From positions 1-47,693 of the IMG/VR virus record IMGVR_UViG_3300044641_005364: a stretch of 47,693 nucleotides of DNA; one strand, 5' to 3'. Each line of letters begins with the position of its first letter. Position 1 is the first letter of the stretch. This document shows, in pieces, positions 45,485-47,693 of this stretch. The notes under the pieces were generated by a model. The model made no database searches, was not told the DNA's origin, and saw nothing but the letters and a program-made list of their open reading frames with translations. Both the position numbers and the translations under genes were made by a program. The stretch comes from a virus.

Positions 45485-45499
45485 AATTTTGTATATTTG
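45468..45499 (+). promoter_or_regulatory. Possible Bacteroidota-type promoter (TTTG-N20-TATATTTG)
   Basis: TTTG at 45468-45471 and TATATTTG at 45492-45499 match both Bacteroidota promoter boxes with a 20-base spacer, the same spacing as the pair before the primase gene. The box ends only 2 bases before ATG 45502. A transcript from it would start inside or after that codon, so the next ATG (45526) might be used. Confidence 0.3.
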
Positions 45500-45501
45500 T
45501 T

Positions 45502-45702
45502 ATGAAAAAAATAATAGGTTTTATCATGGGTTTAGTTAAAAAAGAAAATAATGAAAATAGTCCGATACCTCCAATTCCTCCTTTTTCCAAGGAGGAGTTG
45601 GAGTTTTTATTGAAATTAGTATCTGATTGCACATTTAAGGGCAAAGAAGTTCAAGTTGTATATGATCTGGTTTACAAACTTCAACAGTTATATCTAAAAT
45701 GA
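45502..45702 (+). CDS. Short conserved-looking protein, function unknown
   Basis: The start at ATG 45502 gives 66 residues. A later in-frame ATG at 45526 would give 58. The protein has a short hydrophobic N-terminus (KKIIGFIMGLV), a Pro-rich turn (PIPPIPPF) and a helical C-terminus (FSKEELEFLLKLVSDC and VVYDLVYKLQQLYLK). I do not know its function. No ribosome binding site is evident. The stop overlaps the ATG of the next gene (ATGA), which suggests coupling to the LamG-like protein. Inside the gene a 7-bp stem (CCTCCTT/AAGGAGG at 45577-45595) encloses an internal Shine-Dalgarno-like sequence. Confidence 0.75.
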   Translation: MKKIIGFIMGLVKKENNENSPIPPIPPFSKEELEFLLKLVSDCTFKGKEVQVVYDLVYKLQQLYLK

Positions 45703-46442
45703 GTTTGAAAATTATCAATACTGGTGGTAATGGTGGTTTAACTATTTCCAATACCGGTGGTGTTGGTTCATTTAATTTAACCAAAACAACTGAAATTTCA
45801 GAACAATTAGTAATGGATGGATTAACATTAAGATTAGATGCTAGTAATGTGTCTTCATATAACGGTAGTGGTGATACTTGGTATGATTTGGCAGGATCTG
45901 AACAAAGCGTTACACTGGCAAACTCACCAACTTTTATATCAGGAACACCATCATATTTCACATTCAATGGTTCAAACCAATTTGGTACTAGTAATGGTGA
46001 TGTTCTAACACAAACTACATACACTAAATCTGTTTGGTTTTATCTAAATGGATATGCCGATAATAACCTTGTAAGTAGTGATACTGGCGGACATTTTATG
46101 TATATGTATAGTAGTAATAAAATATACTCTGGTCATGCAAATTGGCCTAATTACATTGCATATCCATCCACGGGCACAATTAGTCTTAACATTTGGTATA
46201 ATGTTACTTTAACATTCAATACAACAGATGGGATGACACTATACATTAACGGTGTGCAAGATAGCACATATACTGCGAATAAAACCGCTCATAGTGGTGA
46301 TAGTTCAACTAACATCGCTACTTTTGGTGGTGGAAATCTACTAAACGGTAGGATTTCAAAAGTGTATTGTTACAATAGAAGTTTAACGGCTGCAGAAGTT
46401 CTGCAAAATTACAATGTTGATAAATCACAGTTTGGTCTATAA
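45699..46442 (+). CDS. LamG/concanavalin-like structural protein
   Basis: The 247-residue protein starts with a Gly/Asn-rich beta segment (1-40). The rest is a LamG-like jelly-roll: LTLRLDASNVSSY (about 49-61), TWYDLAG, YFTFNGSNQF, SVWFYLN, IWYNVTLTFNTTDGMTLYINGVQD (near 166-189), FGGGNLLNGRISKVYCYNRSLTAAEVLQNY. The closing RISKVYCYNR-LTAAEV segment is a strong hallmark of the fold. It would bind glycans or decorate the virion surface. It overlaps the short upstream gene by four bases and lies after the fibre genes, so a role at the fibre tip or as an adhesin is likely. Confidence 0.9.
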   Translation: MSLKIINTGGNGGLTISNTGGVGSFNLTKTTEISEQLVMDGLTLRLDASNVSSYNGSGDTWYDLAGSEQSVTLANSPTFISGTPSYFTFNGSNQFGTSNGDVLTQTTYTKSVWFYLNGYADNNLVSSDTGGHFMYMYSSNKIYSGHANWPNYIAYPSTGTISLNIWYNVTLTFNTTDGMTLYINGVQDSTYTANKTAHSGDSSTNIATFGGGNLLNGRISKVYCYNRSLTAAEVLQNYNVDKSQFGL

Positions 46443-46468
46443 ATTTTAAGTTTCGATAAAGGTGTTTT

Positions 46469-47693
46469 GTGAAAAAAGTTTTGTTTATTGTGCCACATCT
46501 TTCAACTGGTGGTTTACCCCAATATACACTATCACTAATAAAAAAGATAATGAATGATATTGATGTTTATTGTATAGAATACAGAATGATAGCCGATATT
46601 TTTGTTGTTCAAAGAAAACAAATTGTAAACCTTTTAGGTGATAAATTTTATTCTTTGAAAAATGGGGATATTGAATTACAACCAATCATAGATAACATTA
46701 AACCAGACATAATACATTTACAAGAAATTCCAGAATTGTTTATGGATTACAATGATACTATTAAATTGTATGATATTGACAGAAAATATGTAATAATTGA
46801 AACTTCACATGATTCATCATTTAAGGCATCTAGTAAAGAATTTTTTCCTGATAAGTTTGCTTTGATTTCAGAATATCAAAGACAAGAATTTTCAAAGTTG
46901 AAATTACCAATATCTATAATAGAATCTGATATAGAATATAAAGAAAGACAAAACAGAGAAGATGGTTTAATACAACTTGGATTGGATCCAAATATAAAAC
47001 ACATTCTTAATGTTGGACTTTTTACTCCAAGAAAAAATCAATCAGAAATTTTTGATTATGCAAAATCTATGATTGGCTATCCAATTCAATTTCATTTCAT
47101 TGGGAATCAAGCCGGTAATTTTCAAAATTATTGGAAACCTTTACTTGAAAATTGTCCATCTAATGTAAAAGTTTGGGGCGAAAGAAGTGATGTTGATTCT
47201 TTTTATTCGTGTATGGATTTGTTTTTGTTTACATCAAGAGGCAATTCAAATGACAAAGAAACTAGTCCACTTGTTATACGAGAGGCAATAGGTTATAGTA
47301 TATCGTCATTGATATACAATCTTCCAGTTTATATGAATATGTATGACAAATACAATACAATAAAATATCTAAATTTTGAAGATTTGGAATTTAATAAAAA
47401 ATTGATATGTTCAGAACTTGGTCTTAAATATGAACGAAAATATATTCACGAAAAAATGTTCAAATTAAAATTCATAGATGATGACAATAAAATAGAAATA
47501 TCATATGATAAAGAAAAACGATTTGATGCAAAAATATCAATAAAGGATATTGATTCAAATGTTCCGATATATTGGTTTGAGGCAGTTTTCCATGATAAAA
47601 ATACATATTGGACAATACCAACTCCAAAACACGTTTATGATTTTATGCAAGATGATACATTTAGAGGATTTAATGTTGAGATATATTCTTCTG
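46469..47693 (+). CDS. Glycosyltransferase, GT-B (GT4-like), truncated by window end
   Basis: An open frame runs from GTG 46469 to the window edge without a stop (408 residues seen). AAAGGTG (46458-46464) lies 4 bases upstream. The N-terminus KKVLFIVPHLSTGGLPQYT is a typical GT-B start. The second domain has LNVGLFTPRKNQ, FHFIGNQ, VKVWGERSDV and a DLFLFTSRG strand. The E-x7-E motif follows (E264 in KETSPLVIREA to E272), a nucleotide-sugar site feature. An additional C-terminal domain begins near residue 330. It would transfer sugar to a virion protein, host glycan or modified DNA base; its place after the fibres hints at fibre or surface glycosylation. Confidence 0.87.
   Translation, partial: MKKVLFIVPHLSTGGLPQYTLSLIKKIMNDIDVYCIEYRMIADIFVVQRKQIVNLLGDKFYSLKNGDIELQPIIDNIKPDIIHLQEIPELFMDYNDTIKLYDIDRKYVIIETSHDSSFKASSKEFFPDKFALISEYQRQEFSKLKLPISIIESDIEYKERQNREDGLIQLGLDPNIKHILNVGLFTPRKNQSEIFDYAKSMIGYPIQFHFIGNQAGNFQNYWKPLLENCPSNVKVWGERSDVDSFYSCMDLFLFTSRGNSNDKETSPLVIREAIGYSISSLIYNLPVYMNMYDKYNTIKYLNFEDLEFNKKLICSELGLKYERKYIHEKMFKLKFIDDDNKIEISYDKEKRFDAKISIKDIDSNVPIYWFEAVFHDKNTYWTIPTPKHVYDFMQDDTFRGFNVEIYSS

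Noticed and set aside
45469-45501. TTG start extending the short protein at 45502 upstream
   Set aside because: It would overlap the 3' end of the fibre gene without a ribosome binding site and adds a non-conserved-looking segment.
1-47693. CRISPR array
   Set aside because: The only tandem repeats are in-frame coding repeats in fibre and structural genes. No regular repeat-spacer pattern was seen.
1-47693. Diversity-generating retroelement near the fibre genes
   Set aside because: No reverse transcriptase gene and no template/variable repeat pair was recognised. The duplicated fibre modules differ at many bases of all kinds, not only at adenines.
1-47693. tRNA or rRNA genes
   Set aside because: Gaps between genes are under about 100 bases and none shows a tRNA-like cloverleaf or rRNA sequence. 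I could not run a covariance search.
1-47693. Prophage or insertion-sequence boundaries
   Set aside because: No integrase, transposase, attachment-site repeat or change to bacterial gene content was seen in the window.

Overview
The window is one gene-dense, AT-rich block with about 29 genes, all on the + strand. Most neighbours are separated by only a few bases or overlap by 1-8 bases, although gaps of roughly 25-80 bases occur. The gene content is that of a large contractile-tailed (T4-like) bacteriophage: a gp55-type late sigma factor, baseplate wedge proteins gp25 and gp6, a gp5-like hub protein, a gp61-type primase and gp47/gp46-type recombination functions. There is no integrase, ribosomal or metabolic gene, so this looks like a virulent phage genome segment rather than bacterial chromosome. 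TAA, TGA and TAG all serve as stops, so no recoding is evident. The host cannot be fixed. Two TATATTTG boxes with an upstream TTTG/CTTG resemble Bacteroidota promoters, but many genes carry clear Shine-Dalgarno sequences, which is atypical for that phylum.

Layout. (1) 30-4226: UvsE-type UV-damage endonuclease, a membrane/coiled-coil protein, a ClpP-like serine protease, a small membrane-anchored protein, the late sigma factor and a small protein of unknown function. (2) 4207-22907: baseplate and tail module: a gp5/VgrG-like hub, a 1184-residue protein, an LRR protein with a C-terminal phosphodiester-glycosidase-like domain, a CHAP-like peptidoglycan hydrolase, a small helical protein, gp25, gp6, a DNRLRE-like beta protein, a coiled-coil protein and a 1344-residue protein that looks like the gp7/P2 gpI wedge partner. 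(3) 22987-33544: a structural protein followed by a cassette in which five proteins share one homologous domain. (4) 33544-38719: nucleic-acid genes: T7-type endonuclease I, a small protein with a possible capsid-targeting N-terminus, a primase with a degenerate zinc ribbon, and one polypeptide joining an Mre11/gp47 nuclease to a Rad50/gp46 ATPase. (5) 38721-46442: adhesion module: a collagen-like fibre, two SGS-rich fibre proteins, a short conserved protein and a LamG-like protein. (6) 46469 to the right edge: a GT-B glycosyltransferase cut by the window end.

Taken together, regions 2, 3 and 5 would build the baseplate, its cell-wall and surface-glycan enzymes and the host-recognition fibres. 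Regions 1 and 4 supply late transcription, DNA repair, recombination and lagging-strand priming. A recurring AT(A/T)TTTAT motif lies 33-45 bases before five gene starts and is a candidate late-promoter element. The most unusual points are the Mre11-Rad50 fusion, the LRR-glycosidase tail protein, the loss of zinc ligands in the primase, the five-member structural paralog cassette and a 14-bp perfect palindrome in front of the primase gene.
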